From Dastarcus helophoroides (lineage: Eukaryota; Arthropoda; Insecta; Coleoptera; Bothrideridae): 64,000 nucleotides of DNA. A program made the position numbers and the translations under genes. This document shows positions 23,440-35,440 of the stretch, in pieces. A model generated the notes under the pieces. It did not search any database. It had not been told where the DNA came from and worked only from the letters and a program-made list of their open reading frames with translations. Numbering within the stretch: position 1 is the first letter of the stretch; each line of letters opens with the position of its first letter. The stretch spans positions 60,505,822 through 60,569,821 of the forward strand of contig CM053325.1 in the NCBI GenBank assembly GCA_028583605.1, given 5' to 3'.

Positions 23440-24480
23440 AGGTTTTTCAGTTTCCATTCAAAATTTAGACTTTTTCTCAAAAAAAAACTCTTCTTTTCTT
23501 CTTTTTTCTTCCTCTTCTTTTCTCTTTCTTCCTCTTCTTCTGTTTTTTGTTCTGCTCCTCTTCTTCTTCTACCCATTCTTCTGCATATTAAACTTCTTCT
23601 TCTTCTTCCTGTTCTTCTTCTACCCATTCTTCTGCATCTTAAACTTCTTCTTCCACTTCTTTTTGCTCTATTTCTTCCTCTACTTTTGCCTCTTCTACTT
23701 CTTCTTTTTTCTTCTTCTTCCTATTTTATATCTTCTCCCTCCTCAGTTGTTCTCGTAACAGTTTCCACTCAAAATTTGACCTTTTTCTCAAAAAACTCTT
23801 CTTCTTTCTTCTTCCTCTTATTTTCTTTTCTTCTTTTTCCTTTTATTCTGCCTTTTGTTCGTCCTCTTCTTCTACCCCTTCTTCTGCATTTTCTTTCACT
23901 TCTTTTTCCTCTATTTCTTCCTCTTCTTTCTCTTTTGCCTTTTCTACTTCTTCATTTTTTCTCTTCTTCCTCTTTTATATCTTCTCTCTCCTCTCCAGAA
24001 AAAGTCCAAATTTTGGAAAAAAAGTGTCACTTTTGTGATCTAAATTTTCAAAAAAGTCGTTTTTTTTTCAAAAAAAAACAATTTTCAAAATACTGAAAAA
24101 TAACAATTTAGTCAATGTAACAGTTTCCACCCAAAATTTGAACTTTTTCTCAAAAAAACTCTTCTGCTTCTTCTTTTTTCTTCCGCTTATTCTGCCTTTT
24201 GTTCGTCCTCTTCTTCTGTCTCTTCTTCTTCTTCTGCATTTCTTCCACTTATTTCTCCTCTATTTCTTCCTCTTCTTTCTCTTTTGCCTCTTCTACTTTT
24301 TCATTTCTTCTTTTTCCTCTTCTTCCTCTTTAGAAAAATACCAAATTTTGAAAAAAAAAGTGTCACTTTTGTGATCTAAATTTTCAAAAAAGTCGATTTT
24401 TTTTCAAAAAATAAACCCAATTTCCAAAATACTGGAAATTCAAAGAAAAATAACAAAGGAAGCATTCAGCCAATGTTACC
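23440..24480. repeat. Tandem repeat with polypyrimidine cores, three units
   Basis: The anchor CAGTTTCCA(T/C)(T/C)CAAAATTT occurs at about 23,448, 23,758 and 24,119, giving spacings near 310 and 361 bp. Each unit continues through CTTTTTCTCAAAAAA into about 200 bases of CTTCTTCC-type pyrimidines. Units 2 and 3 then carry AAAGTGTCACTTTTGTGATC. The plus strand is pyrimidine here and purine from 24,735, so strand asymmetry reverses within about 300 bp. A 253-codon frame over it is compositional. Confidence 0.8.
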
Positions 24481-24559
24481 AGAAAATTTAAAATTTTGAA
24501 AATGGTCAGAATTTACAAAAAAAACAAATCGAAATTCTAAAGAAGCAACTTTCAAACAA

Positions 24560-24735
24560 AACTTTCAGAAGAATTCAAATTTGAGAGGGGAAAAAGTCAA
24601 ACATTTTTGAAATGGTCCAAACTCCTTTAGTCAAAAACCGAACTTAGCACTAATTTAAAAATTCAGAATTTATCTTGAAATCTGAAAATTTGCCCAATTG
24701 TGTCAAAGTATAAAGACCAATAACGAATAAGAAGA
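24560..24735 (+). repeat. Conserved left flank of polypurine block 2
   Basis: Words such as GTCCAAACTC, TTTATCTTGAAAT and AAAATTTGCCCAATTGT, then AAAGACCAATAA, occur in the same order directly before block 3 (32,610-32,775). The two blocks therefore share a left boundary and are copies of one repeat. Confidence 0.85.
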
Positions 24736-27700
24736 AAAAAAACTAGGAGAATAAGGAGAAGAGGAAGAAGAAGAGGAAAAAGAAGTGAAAGAAGAAAGGG
24801 AAGAAGGGAAGAAAAAATAGGAAGAAGAGGAAGAGAAAGAAGAACAGAAATAGGAAGAAGAGAAGTACTAAGAGGAAGAAGAGGAAGAGGAAGAGAAAGA
24901 AGAGGAGAAAGATGAGGAAAAGAAGAAAGAGGAGAAAGAAGAGGAATATGAGAAGGAGAAGGAAGAGGAGGAAGATGAAGAACGAGAAAAACAAGAAGAA
25001 AAAGGAGAATGGGAATAAAGGAGAATGGGAAGAAAAGGAAGAGGAGGAAAGTGGGAAGAAGAGTAAAAGGGAGGAAGAGTGAAAGAGGGGGAAGAAAAGG
25101 AAGTGAAGGAAAGGATGAAGAAAAACAGGAGGAAGGAGAAGAGAATGAAGGAGAACAGGAAGAGAAAAAGAGGAAGAAAAGGAAGATGGGGAAGAAGGGA
25201 AAGAGGAGTAAGAAAAAGAACAGTAAGAAGACGGAGAAGAGGAAGAAGAGGAGAAAGAGGAAGAGAAAAAAAGGAAGAAGAAGAAGAGGAAGAGGAGGAA
25301 TAAGAAAAAGAAAAGAGAAAGAAGAACAGGAAGAAGGAAAAGAAGAAGTAAAAGATTAGGGAGAATAAAAGAGAAGAGAAGAAGAGAAAGAAGGAGAGGA
25401 AGTAAGAGAGCAATAGAGGAGAAAGAAGAGAGAAAAAGAAAGAAGAAAGAAAGAGGAGAAAGAAGAGAGAAAAAGAAAGGAAGAAGAAAGAGAGGAAAAG
25501 GAAGAAGAAAAAGGAGAGGAGAAAGAGAAGAAGAAAAAAGGAAAGAGTAAAGAGGAGAAGGAAAAGGAAGAAGGAAGAAGAGAAGAAGAAGAAGGAGGAA
25601 GAAGAGAGAGAAGAAGGGGGAAAGGAAGAGAAAAAGAGAAGAGAAGGAAGAGGAAGAAAGGAAAGAAGGAGAGAAAAACAGGAGAAGAGAGAAAGGAGAA
25701 GAGGAGAAAAGGAAGAGAGAAAAGGAAGAGAAGGGGAAGGAAGATAAAGGAGAGAAGAGAAAGAGAAAGGAAGAAGGAAGGAAGGAAAGAGAGAAAAAAA
25801 GAGGAAGAAGAAGGAGAAGGGAAGTAGGAGAAAAGAGGAAGAAAAGAAATGAAAGGAAGAAGAAAAAAGAACAGAGAGAAGAGGAGAAAGGAAAGGAGAA
25901 AGGAGGAAGAAGGGGAGAGAAAGAAGAGAAAAAAGAGAAAAAGAGGAAAGGGAAAGAAAAAGAGAGAAGAGGAAAAGGAAGATGAGAAGTGGAAGAGAGG
26001 AAGAAAAGAGGAAGAGAAAAAAGAAAAGGAAGAGGAAAGGAAGTAAAGAGAGGAAAAAGAGAGAAGAAGGAGAGAAGAAGAGGAAAAGAGAAAAGGAAGA
26101 AAAGAGAGAGAAAGAGGAAGAAAGGAGAAGAGGAGAAAGAAAGAGAAAAGGGAAGAGAGGAGAAGAGAGAAAGAAAGAAGAAGAGGAGAAAGGAAGAAGA
26201 GGAAGAGGAAGAGAAAAAGAAGGAAGAAGAAAGGAGGAAAAGAAAGAAGAAAGAGAGAAAGAAGAAGAAGGAAAGAAAAAGAAGAAGGAAAAAAGAGAGA
26301 GGAAAAAGGAAGAGAGGAAAAGAGAAGAAGAGGAGGAGAAAAGAGAGAAGAGAAGAAAAGAAAGGAAGAAGAGAAGAGGAAGAAGGAAGGAGAAAAGGAA
26401 GAAGAAATGAGAAGAAGAGAAGGAAAGAAGGAAGAAAAAAGGAAATGGGAAGAAAAAGAGAAAGGAAGAAAGGAGAAGAGAAGAGGAGAAAGAGAGGAAG
26501 AGAGGAAAAGGAAAGAGAAAAAAGAAGGAAGGAAAAAGGAGAGAGAAAAAAAAGGAGGAAGGAGAAGAAGAAGAAGAGAGAGAAGAGAAGAGAAAAAAAA
26601 GAAGAGGAAGAAAAAGAAGAGGAGGAAGAGAAAAGAAGGAGAAAGAGGAAGAAAGAAAAAAACAGTAGAAAGAAGAGAGAAAGAAGAGAAGAAAGAGGAA
26701 GAGAAGCAGGAGAAGAGGAAAGAAGAGAAAGAAGAGGAAGAAAAAGAAAGAGAGAAAAGAGAAAGAAAAAAAAAAGAAGAAGAAAGAAGAAGAAAGAAGA
26801 AAAAAGATGAGGAAAATAAAAGGGAGAGAGGGAAGAAGGGGAGAAGTGAAAGATGAGGAGGAATAAGAGAAAGAGAAGAAATGAGAGGAGAAAGAAGGTA
26901 AAGAGAAGGCAGAAAAGGAGAAAGAAATGGAAGAAAAGGAGAAAGAAGAGGACGAAGAGGAGAAAGAAGAAGAAGATGAGAAAGAATAGGAAGACGAGAA
27001 TGAAGAGGAGTAAGAAGAGGAGGAAGAGGAAGAAGAGAATGAAAAGTAGTAGGAAAAGGAAGAAGAGGAGGAAAGAAAGAAGAGGAGGAAATAAAGAAGA
27101 GGAGGAAGAGGAAGATGAGGAAAAGGAGTAAGAAGAGGAAGGAGACAAAGAACAAAAAGAAGAAGCAGAACAGGAAGAAGAGAAAGAACAGGAAGGATAG
27201 GAAGAAAAGGAAGAGAAGGAGAAGAAGGAAGAGGAGGAAAAGTAGAAAGAAGAGAAGGAAAAGGATGAAAAAACATGAGGAAGAAGAAGGAGAAGAGGAA
27301 GTAGGAGAACAGAAAGAGAAAAAACAGTAAGAAAAGGAAGAAGAAAAAAGAACAGGAGGAAGAAGAGGGAGAAGAGGATAAGGAGAAAGGAGGGGAAGAA
27401 GGGGAAGATGAAGAAGAGAAAGAAGAGAAAAAAGAGGAATAAGAGAAAGAAAAAGAGAAAGAGGAAAAAGGGAAAGATGAAGAAGTGGAAGATGAGGAAG
27501 AATAAGAGGAAGATAAAGAAGAGAAAAAAGAAGACGAAGATAAAGAAGAGGAAGAGAAAGAAGAAGATGAGGAATATGAAGATGAGGAAGAAAAAGAGAA
27601 ATACGAGAAATAAAAAGAAGAGGAAGGGAAAGAAGAAAAGGAAGATGAGAAAGAACAGGAAAAGTAGAAAGAAGAAGAGAAGGAAAAGGATGAAGAAACG

Positions 27701-28660
27701 GGAGGAAGAAGAAGAGGAAGTAGGAGAAGACAAACAGAAAAAATAGGAAGAAAAAGAAGAGGAAAAAAGAACAAGAGAAAAAAAGAACAGGAGGAAAAAG
27801 AGGAAGAAAAGAAAGAAGGGGAAGAAGAGGAAGAGAAAAAAGAGAAATAAGAGAAAGAAAAAAGAGAAAAGAGGAAGAAGGGAAAGATGAAGAAGTGGAA
27901 GATGAGGAAGAATAAGAGAAAGAGAAAGGAGAGAAGAAAGAAGAAGAAGAGAAAGAAGAAGAAGATGAAGAAGAAAAAGGAAGACGAGAAATAAAAAGAA
28001 GAGGAAGGGAAAGAAGAAAAGGGAGAAAAGAAAGAATAATATAAAATTATGGAACATGAGGAAGAAGGAGAAGAGGAAGAATAGGGAGAAGAGGAAGAAA
28101 GGCAGAAAGAAAATTAGGAAGAAAAAGAGAAAGAAGGGGAAGAAAAGGAAGAAGTAGGGGGAGGGGAAGAATAAGAAGAAGAGGAAGAAAAAAAGGGAGA
28201 AGAGAAAGAATAATATAAAAATATGGAAAATGAGGAAGAAGAAGGAGAAGAGGAAGAATTGGGAGAAGAGGAAGAAGGGCAGAAAGAAAATGAGGAAGAA
28301 AAAGAGAAAGAAGGGGAAGAAAAGGAAGAAGTAGGGGGAGGGGAAGAATAAGAAGAAGAGGAAGAAAAAAAGGGAGAAGAGAAAGAATAATATAAAAATA
28401 TGGAAAATGAGGAAGAAGAGGGAGAAGAGGAAGAATTGGGAGAAAAGGAAGAAGGGCAGAAAGAAAAAGAGAAAGAAGGGGAAGAAAAGGAAGAAGTAGG
28501 GGGAGGGGAAGAATAAGAAGAAGAGGAAGAAGAGGCAGAAGAGGAAGATGAGAGAAAAGAGGAAGAAGAGAAGGAAAAGGAAGAAGATGAAGAGAGGGAA
28601 GAAGACGAAAAAGAAAAAGAGGACGAGGAATAAGCAGAAGAGGTATAAGATGAAGAAGAA
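24735..28660. repeat. Polypurine block 2 (3.9 kb)
   Basis: This is the longest purine tract in the window, again irregular GAA/GAG/AAG words with very rare C or T. Overlapping frames of up to 1104 codons are open on both strands for compositional reasons only. The last 0.5 kb has a clearer higher-order repeat of about 175 bp. Confidence 0.9.
28034..28540. repeat. 175-bp tandem repeat inside polypurine block 2
   Basis: The AT-containing marker GAATAATATAAAA recurs at about 28,034, 28,208 and 28,385. Matching purine sequence follows each one, including GAAGTAGGGGGAGGGGAAGA. The units are nearly identical, so this end of the block is the most recently amplified. Confidence 0.85.
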
Positions 28661-29085
28661 ATTTGAAATTATTTTATTTCAAATAAGTTTTTCAAATTTT
28701 TGGCTATTGTCCCAAACTTCTAGTATGCAAGTAGAATACAACCTAGACTCTAAATTCATGCAGCCCTCCAGGCGTGCCTAGTGAATCATCGGTAGCTGAA
28801 CTACCAACAGTTGAAACACTGCCACCTAGCGAAGCGGTTGCTCTCTAGGAAAGTTCCCAGAAGACAAGGATTCTAATGCACAGACCAATCGGTTTGAACA
28901 TTTATTAAATTTGAAGTTTTGGTTTCCAAAACTTCGAATCTAATAAATATTCAAACTTCTTGGTCTTTGCATTGGAATCCAAACTACTGGGTTTGAACTT
29001 AAAATTTTTAATTTTTCCCAACATTCCGACCTTAAAAAAGAAATGTTGACTTTTTTTAGAAATTTGTACTATGCTCTTGTACCGT
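28650..29085 (+). repeat. Right flank of polypurine block 2, split by an insertion
   Basis: The right border (GATGAAGAAGAAATTTG, TTTTTGGCTATTGTCCC) stops near 28,719 and resumes near 28,985 (CTGGGTTTGAACTTAAAA, then AATTTTTCCCAACATT). The homologous border of block 3 is uninterrupted at 35,278-35,440. The roughly 265 bp between are therefore an insertion, apparently flanked by CCAAACT on both sides. Confidence 0.75.
28865..28985. repeat. Palindromic dispersed repeat copy B
   Basis: The arms ATTCTAATGCACAGACCAAT and GGTCTTTGCATTGGAATCC are imperfect inverse complements around a centre near GGTTTCCAAAACTTCGAA. A related foldback lies at 40,600-40,840. Confidence 0.7.
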
Positions 29086-29089
29086 ACAA

Positions 29090-31000
29090 AATTTCCAATA
29101 ATTTACAGCCTCTTTGATCAATAAAATAATAATAATAATAAAGAATCGTTATGAAGTAATATCAAGATAAAATAATCGTACATGAATACCTATATGAGTA
29201 AGGTATGATCTAAAAATGACACAATACACGTAATAACAATTAATTGGAAGTAAACACTTTTTTAATTTGTTTTTAATTCATTTAAAGAATTTAAATGGAG
29301 AATTTTTAAGGAGGGAACTAATTTTAAATAACATTTATATTGCATTTTTCCAAACAAGTCTCTTCACTCGAAAAATTTAAGCAGTTGTTTCAAATGAATG
29401 TTAATAACATACATTTGTCTACATTTTACTGAGATCTGTCTTAGATAAATAAATAGACAAATAAATCAAAGATAAGTTATTTAACCGTTCAATTGTCACT
29501 GTCTACTACAATAAATACATATATAAATAATGATTATGCCATAGTTACAGAAAGATCACTGTCCTGCCATCTGTTCCATTTCGCTAATTCTCGTATAACG
29601 TATCACCAAGAGGTTAACATCCATCAAACCTTGGACATAAAAATAATTCCATGAAAGAGGATTCACGTTTGCACAAGTTATCAGATTATTTACTATGAGG
29701 TAACATTTATGTACAGGATGCATTACCTATTGGTACAAGATAACTTAAATTTGTCATTGAAAAAAAAAACACATTTTATTACCAACAGCGTCACCCACGA
29801 TATTGGTAGCGACAAAACGTTTTTTAAAATTAATGGTTTAGACTAATTTAGAGCAGAGAAACTTCAAAATATTTTAAACTAGCTATTACCGGCCTCCAAA
29901 GTTAGATGAATTTGTAAAATTAGTTTGGATAAACGCAATAATCAGTTTTGTTCGACCAGATTGCAGGATGATGTTTTGTTCAAATTCGTTGATACGATCA
30001 TAGGTATATTTAGTTGCCCAGCGAGTTGGCAGCTGTACAGTGCGGCAGCTCTTACCATTACAGATAGCCTATCAAACCCTATATCTCCGTGTTAGAAGAG
30101 ATCTACCAGATATGCAAAAATATGCTGGGTGTTCAATTTCAAAAAATTAAATGTTGCTTCGTACACCATTTTTAAAACAGCCTCAATAAAGTTGAACGGA
30201 ACGCAAAATGTTACAAAAAAGAAAACAAAACAGACGAGTTTGAGTATTTTAAAATTTTCGTTGTTAAAAAGTTCGTTGATCCCAAAATAGTTACAAACAA
30301 ATTCAAAAAAGATCAAAGTGATCTCTAAAGTTCTTTAAAGTAGGTTGTTTTTTTCCTTTCATTCATATGACTAATCAGTGTTACCATTTACTACTACCTA
30401 ATAAAACAGTCGATTAATAATTAACGCTACACCAATTCCTAAATCACATAATAAAATATTTGAAAATACCTATTAAATTGTTTGGGTTTTAATACTTTAT
30501 TGTTTCTTTTAAAAACTGTGAAATCTATTGTTGTTATTTTTATAGACATACTTAGCCGAATTGAATGATTCAAATGTTTGGAAGTAGGAACATTTAATGA
30601 ACAATAGTAAACTTGACATAATTTGTATGTAGTTTACGTTATTGCAATCGCTTCGGAAATTACAAACAACGTAATTTACATATCACGATTGCTTTAGAAA
30701 TTACGAAATACTTGAAAAATAAAAACGAAGACGAATGAGACTGCTTTCATCACCCAAAAGAAGAAAAAAAGAACAATATAACATTTTCTTTCTCTAACTT
30801 CAAAAAATAAAAACGAAGACGAATGGATTCCACTGCTTTAATAACCAAAACAAGAAAATAAAAACAACAAAGCATTTTTTTTCTCCAACTTCAAAAAATA
30901 AAAACAGAATCTGCTTGGAATTATAAAAAATTCGAATTAAAAACAAAACAAATTGATATGAAATAAAAAGTTGAAATTTTGTATAAAAACTAAAAGTGCA
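29090..31000. other. Plastin intron, no gene seen
   Basis: AT-rich sequence with a short (AAT)n run near 29,126-29,141 and, at 30,720-30,910, a repeated word AATAAAAACGAAGACGAATG. No domain-bearing frame was found. A minus frame at 30,092-30,316 is Phe-rich and unsupported. Confidence 0.4.
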
Positions 31001-31019
31001 AATTTTAACAAAACATTAA

Positions 31020-32600
31020 ATATTTAATTTTTAAAAATACCACTTCTCTTTGTTTTTGAAAATTTTGACTTTTTGAATATTTGAAGTTTTTGTGCGAAAC
31101 TCGATCTTTTTAAAATTTTAAATTTTGCTAGAAATTCTTTTATAAAATTTGCACTTTTCCTGGAACTTCTTTGAAACTATTAATTTTTTCCAAAATTTCG
31201 ATTTTTTCGCAACCTTTTAAATACTTTTTAAAAACGTTTATTTCTTTCAAAACTTCAATGTTTTTTGGAAATTTCAACTTTTGTGAAAATATTTGCCAAC
31301 AAATTTCAACTTTTTAAAAACTTGAATTTCTTTTTTAAAAAATTCCGATTTTTTACCAAAATTTCGACCTTTTCTCAAAATTACGACTTTTGTGGTTTTT
31401 TTTCACAATCGATTTTTTCTAATATTTAGACTTCTTAAAACTGTGACCTTTCCTGGAAATTTCTTCTCAAAAATATTGAATTTTTGAAAATTTGAATTAT
31501 TTTGAAAGTTTCGATTTCGAATTTCGAGTTTTTTGGAAAATTTTGACCATTTTCAAAGTTTCAACTTATTCTAGAAATTTGGACAATTTCGACGTTTTTC
31601 AAAATTTCGACTTTTTTGAATATTAGGATCACAAAAGTTTCATATTTTCGACCTTCTTTCGAAATTTTGACTGAAAATTTATACCTTCTTGACCTTTTTT
31701 TTAATTTTAACTTTTTCTTGAAAATTTGACGTTTGAAGTTCCACTTTTCCCCGATTTTTTTTAAATTCAATTTTTCAAAAATTCAGACTTTCTCGCGAAA
31801 TCTTGACAATTTTTAAAAATGAACGTGTTTTACATAATTTTTTCTGGAAATTTCGACTTTATTTGAAAATACTGACTTACAAATGTTGACTTTTTTGAAT
31901 ATTTGGACCTTCTTTGAATATTTAGATTTTTTTTGAATATTTGGACTTTTTTTGCAAAATTCGACTTATTTAAAATCCTAAGTTTTTGTAGACATTCTTT
32001 TATAAAATTTTCACTTTTCTTCAAACTTCTTTGGATATTTAATTTTTCCGCAATTTTTATTTTTCCGCGAGATTTTAATTATTTTTTAGAAACGTTCATT
32101 GTTTTCAAAACTTCAACGATATTTTGGATATTTTAACTTTTTTGAAAAAAAACTGACTTGAAAATTATTCTTTCACAAAAACTTCAACTTTTTTTTGAAA
32201 AATTCGATTTTTTATCAAAATTTCGACCTTTTCTCAAAATTCCCACTTAGGCAATTTTTTTTTCGCTTTTTTTATTGGACTTTTTTGAAAATTCAGACTT
32301 TTTAAAATTGTGACTTGAAAATTTCGACGTTTTTTCATAATTTCAGCGTCCCTTGGACATTTGTTTCTTTAAAAAGATGAATTTCTGAAAATTTGAACTC
32401 TTGAATATTTTGATTTGTCTGAAAATTTGTTCTTCAAAATTTCGAGTTTTTTTGGAAAAATTCTGACCATTTTCAAAATTTTAACTTTTTTCTAGAAATG
32501 TTGCCCTTTTGATCATTTCGATTTTAACTTTTTCTGGAAATTTCGACCTTTTGATCATTTCGACGTTTTTCAAAATTTCGAATTTCCCGAAAAATAAAAA
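31020..32600. repeat. AAATTTCGAC-motif array
   Basis: A diverged T-rich array of the same motif family leads directly into the left flank of polypurine block 3. Two parts (about 31,060-31,480 and 31,840-32,330) resemble each other in order: GACTTTTTGAATATTTG, then TCTTTTATAAAATTT, then ATTTTTACCAAAATTTCGACC-type words. This suggests a higher-order duplication of about 0.8 kb. Confidence 0.75.
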
Positions 32601-32609
32601 ACTTCGAAA

Positions 32610-32775
32610 CGAGATGCAAACTTAAGAGGGGGAAAAGTCAAAATTTTTTGAAATAGTCCAAACTCGCAGCCAGTCAAAAACCAAATCGAACATTAATAAA
32701 AAAAATCTAAGTTTATCTTGAAATTTAAAAATTTGCCCAATTGTCTGTAAAGGATAAAGGCCAATAAAGGAAAAG
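32610..32775 (+). repeat. Conserved left flank of polypurine block 3
   Basis: Matches the left flank of block 2 in order and orientation, including AAAATTTGCCCAATTGTCTG and AAAGGCCAATAA immediately before the purines begin. Confidence 0.85.
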
Positions 32776-32804
32776 AGGAGGAAGAAGAAGAAAAACAAGA
32801 TGAT

Positions 32805-32866
<62 letters not shown>

Positions 32867-33028
32867 GGAAGAAGAGGAAGAAGAGGAAGAAGAGGAAGTT
32901 AAATAAACGGAAGAGGAAGAGGAGGAAGAAGACGAAGAAGAGGAAGAGAAAGAAGAGGAAGAGGAGGAAGAAGGGGAAGAGGAGGAAGAGGAGGAAGAAG
33001 GGGAAGAGGAGGAAGAGGAGGAAGAAGG

Positions 33029-33076
<48 letters not shown>

Positions 33077-35285
33077 AGATGAGGAAGAGGAGAAAGAAGA
33101 GGAAGAAGAGGAAGAGGAGAAAGAAGAGGCAGAAGATGAAGAGGAGGAAGAGGGGGAAGAGGAGGAAGAGGAGGAAGAGGAAGAAGAGGAGGAAGAGGAA
33201 GAAGAGGAGGAAGAGGAAGAAGAGGAGGAAGAAAAAGAAGAGGAGGAAGAGGAGGAAGAGGAAGAACAAAAGGAAGAAGACAAAGAAGAGGAGAAAGAAG
33301 CTGAAGAAGTAGATGAGAAGGAAAAAGAGGATGTGTAGACAAGGAAGAAGACAAAGAAGAGAGAAAGAAGCTGAAGAAGTAGATGAGAAGGAAAAAGAGG
33401 ATGTGTAAGAAGAAGAGGAAGAACAGGAGGAGGGAAAAGAGGAAAAAGGCGAAAAGAAAAAGTCGAAGAAGAATAGGCAGAACAAGAAGACGTAGAAGAG
33501 GAAGAAAAAGGAGATGAAGAAAAGGAAAAAGACGAAGAAGAGGAAGAAGCTGAAGAAATAGATGAGGAAGAAAACGAAGATGATGAAGAGGGCTGAAGAA
33601 GAGGGAATGAAAAAGAAGAGCAAGAACAAGAAAACATAGAAGAGGAAGAAGAAAACGAAGATGATGAAGAGAGGCTGAAGAAGAGGGTATGAAAAAGAAG
33701 AGCAAGAACAAGAAGACATAGAAGAAGAGGGAAAAGACGAAGAAGTAGATGAGGAAGAAGAAAACGAAGGCGAAAAAGAGAAAAAGAAGAAGAGGGAATG
33801 AAGAACAAGAAGACCTAAAAGAGGAAGAAGAGAATGAATAAGAGGAAGAAGAAGAAGAGGAAGAAACGGAAGAAGTAAATAAGGAAGTAGACGAGGAGGA
33901 GGAGGAGGAAGAAGAAGAGGACAAAGAGAGAATAAAGAAAAGGAAGAAGAAGAGGACAAAGAGAGAATAAAGAAGAGGAAGAAAAAGAGGACAAAGAGAG
34001 AATAAAGAAGAGCAAGAAGAAAAAAGGGGGAAGAGGAAGAAGACGGAAGAGAGAAGAGAAAAAGAGGAAGAACACGAAGACGTAGAAGAGGAAGAAGAAG
34101 AAGAACCAGATGAAGAAGACAAAGAAAAGAAGCAGATGAAGACGAAGCAGAAGCAGGTGAAGAAGACGAAGCAAAAGCAGATGAAGAAGACGAAGCAGAA
34201 GCAGGTGAAGAAGACGAAGAAGAAGCAGATGAAGAAGACGAAGAAGAAGAAACTGAAGAAGTAGGTGAGGAAGAAAAAGAAGAGAAGGAAGAAGAGGAGA
34301 ATGAAGAAGAGAACATGAAGAAGAGAAGATGAAGAAGAAAGGATGAAGAAGAAAGAATGAAGAAGAATACGAGAAATAAAAAGAAGACAAGGAGCGAAGA
34401 GGAAGAAGAAGAGGAAGAACAAGAAGACGTAGAAGAAGAAAGGTGAAAAGAAGGCGGTGAAGAAAAGGAAGAAGACGAAAAAGGGGAAGAAAAAAAGAAA
34501 AACGAGAGAAGGAAGAACGAGAGAAAGGAAAGGAAGGAGAAAAAGAAGAATAAAAAGAAGAGGAAAAATAAGAAGAGGAATAAAAAGAAGAGGAAAAATA
34601 AATAAGAAGAAGAGGAATAAAAAGAAGAGGAAGAATAAGAAGAAGAGGAACAAGAAGAAGAGGAAGAAGTTCAAAAAGGGAGAAGAGGAAGAACAAGAAG
34701 AGGAAGAAAGATAGAAGAGGAAGAAGGATAAGAAGAGGAAGAAGGAGAAAAAAGAAGAAGGAAAACACAAGGGAGAAAAGAAAGAAGACGAAGGAGAGAA
34801 AGAAGAAGAGGAAAAATAAGAAAAAGGAGAGGAAGAAGAGGAATAAAAAGAAGAGGTAGAAGACGAAAAGGGAAAAGAGGATGAACAAAAAAAGGAAGAA
34901 TAAAAAGAAGAGGTAGAAGGCGATGAAGAAGAGGACAAAGAAGAGGACGAAGACTAAGAAGGAGAGAAAGAAGAAGAGAAAAATGAAAAAGAGGAAAAGA
35001 ATGAAGAGGAAAAGAAAGAGGGGGAAGAAGAAAAGAAGAAGATGAAGAAGAAAGGGAGGAAGAAGGGAGAAAGGATAGGAAGAAGAGAGAAGAAAAGGAG
35101 GAGGAAGGAGAAGAAGAAGACGAAAAGAGAGAAGTAGATCAGGAAGAAGAGAAAAAGAAAAAGATGAAGATGGGAAAAAAGCGGAAAAAGAAGAAGAAAC
35201 AGGAAAAAGAAGAGGAAGAAAATTAAGAAGAAGAAAAAGAAGAAGAGGAGGCAGAGAAAAAAGAAAGAGAGGAAAAGGATGAAGA
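32776..35285. repeat. Polypurine block 3 (2.5 kb)
   Basis: The first 0.5 kb is a fairly regular GAAGAGGAAGAA array. The remainder includes cleaner sub-repeats: a 70-bp duplication with CTGAAGAAGTAGATGAGAAG at 33,301 and 33,371, and a 24-27-bp repeat with GAAGAAGACGAAGCA at 34,140-34,250. Frames of several hundred codons are open on both strands because of composition. Confidence 0.9.
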
Positions 35286-35440
35286 AATTTCACAATTTCA
35301 ATTTGTTTAAAATAAATTTGTTTTTCAATTTTTGGTTTTTGTCCCAACATCTGGGTTTCAACTTAAAATGTTTAATTTTTCCCAACATTTTCACTTTAAA
35401 ACAGAAATTTAGAGATTTTTTTCTAGAAATTTATTATTTT
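35278..35440 (+). repeat. Conserved right flank of polypurine block 3
   Basis: It shares GATGAAGAAATTTCACAATT, AAAATAAATTTGTTTTTCAA and TTTTTGG..TTTGTCCCAAC with the right ends of blocks 1 and 2. It continues as AATTTTTCCCAACATTTTCA, like block 2 after its insertion. Confidence 0.85.

Noticed and set aside
24743..28057. 1104-codon minus-strand frame and its companions
   Set aside because: Same compositional cause. The product is nearly only Leu, Phe and Ser, and neighbouring frames are also open.
32622..35350. Frames of up to 679 codons in polypurine block 3, including acidic stretches such as ADEEDEAE-like repeats
   Set aside because: Although some sub-repeats have a 24-27-bp period, the frames lack domains, overlap each other and end at block borders.
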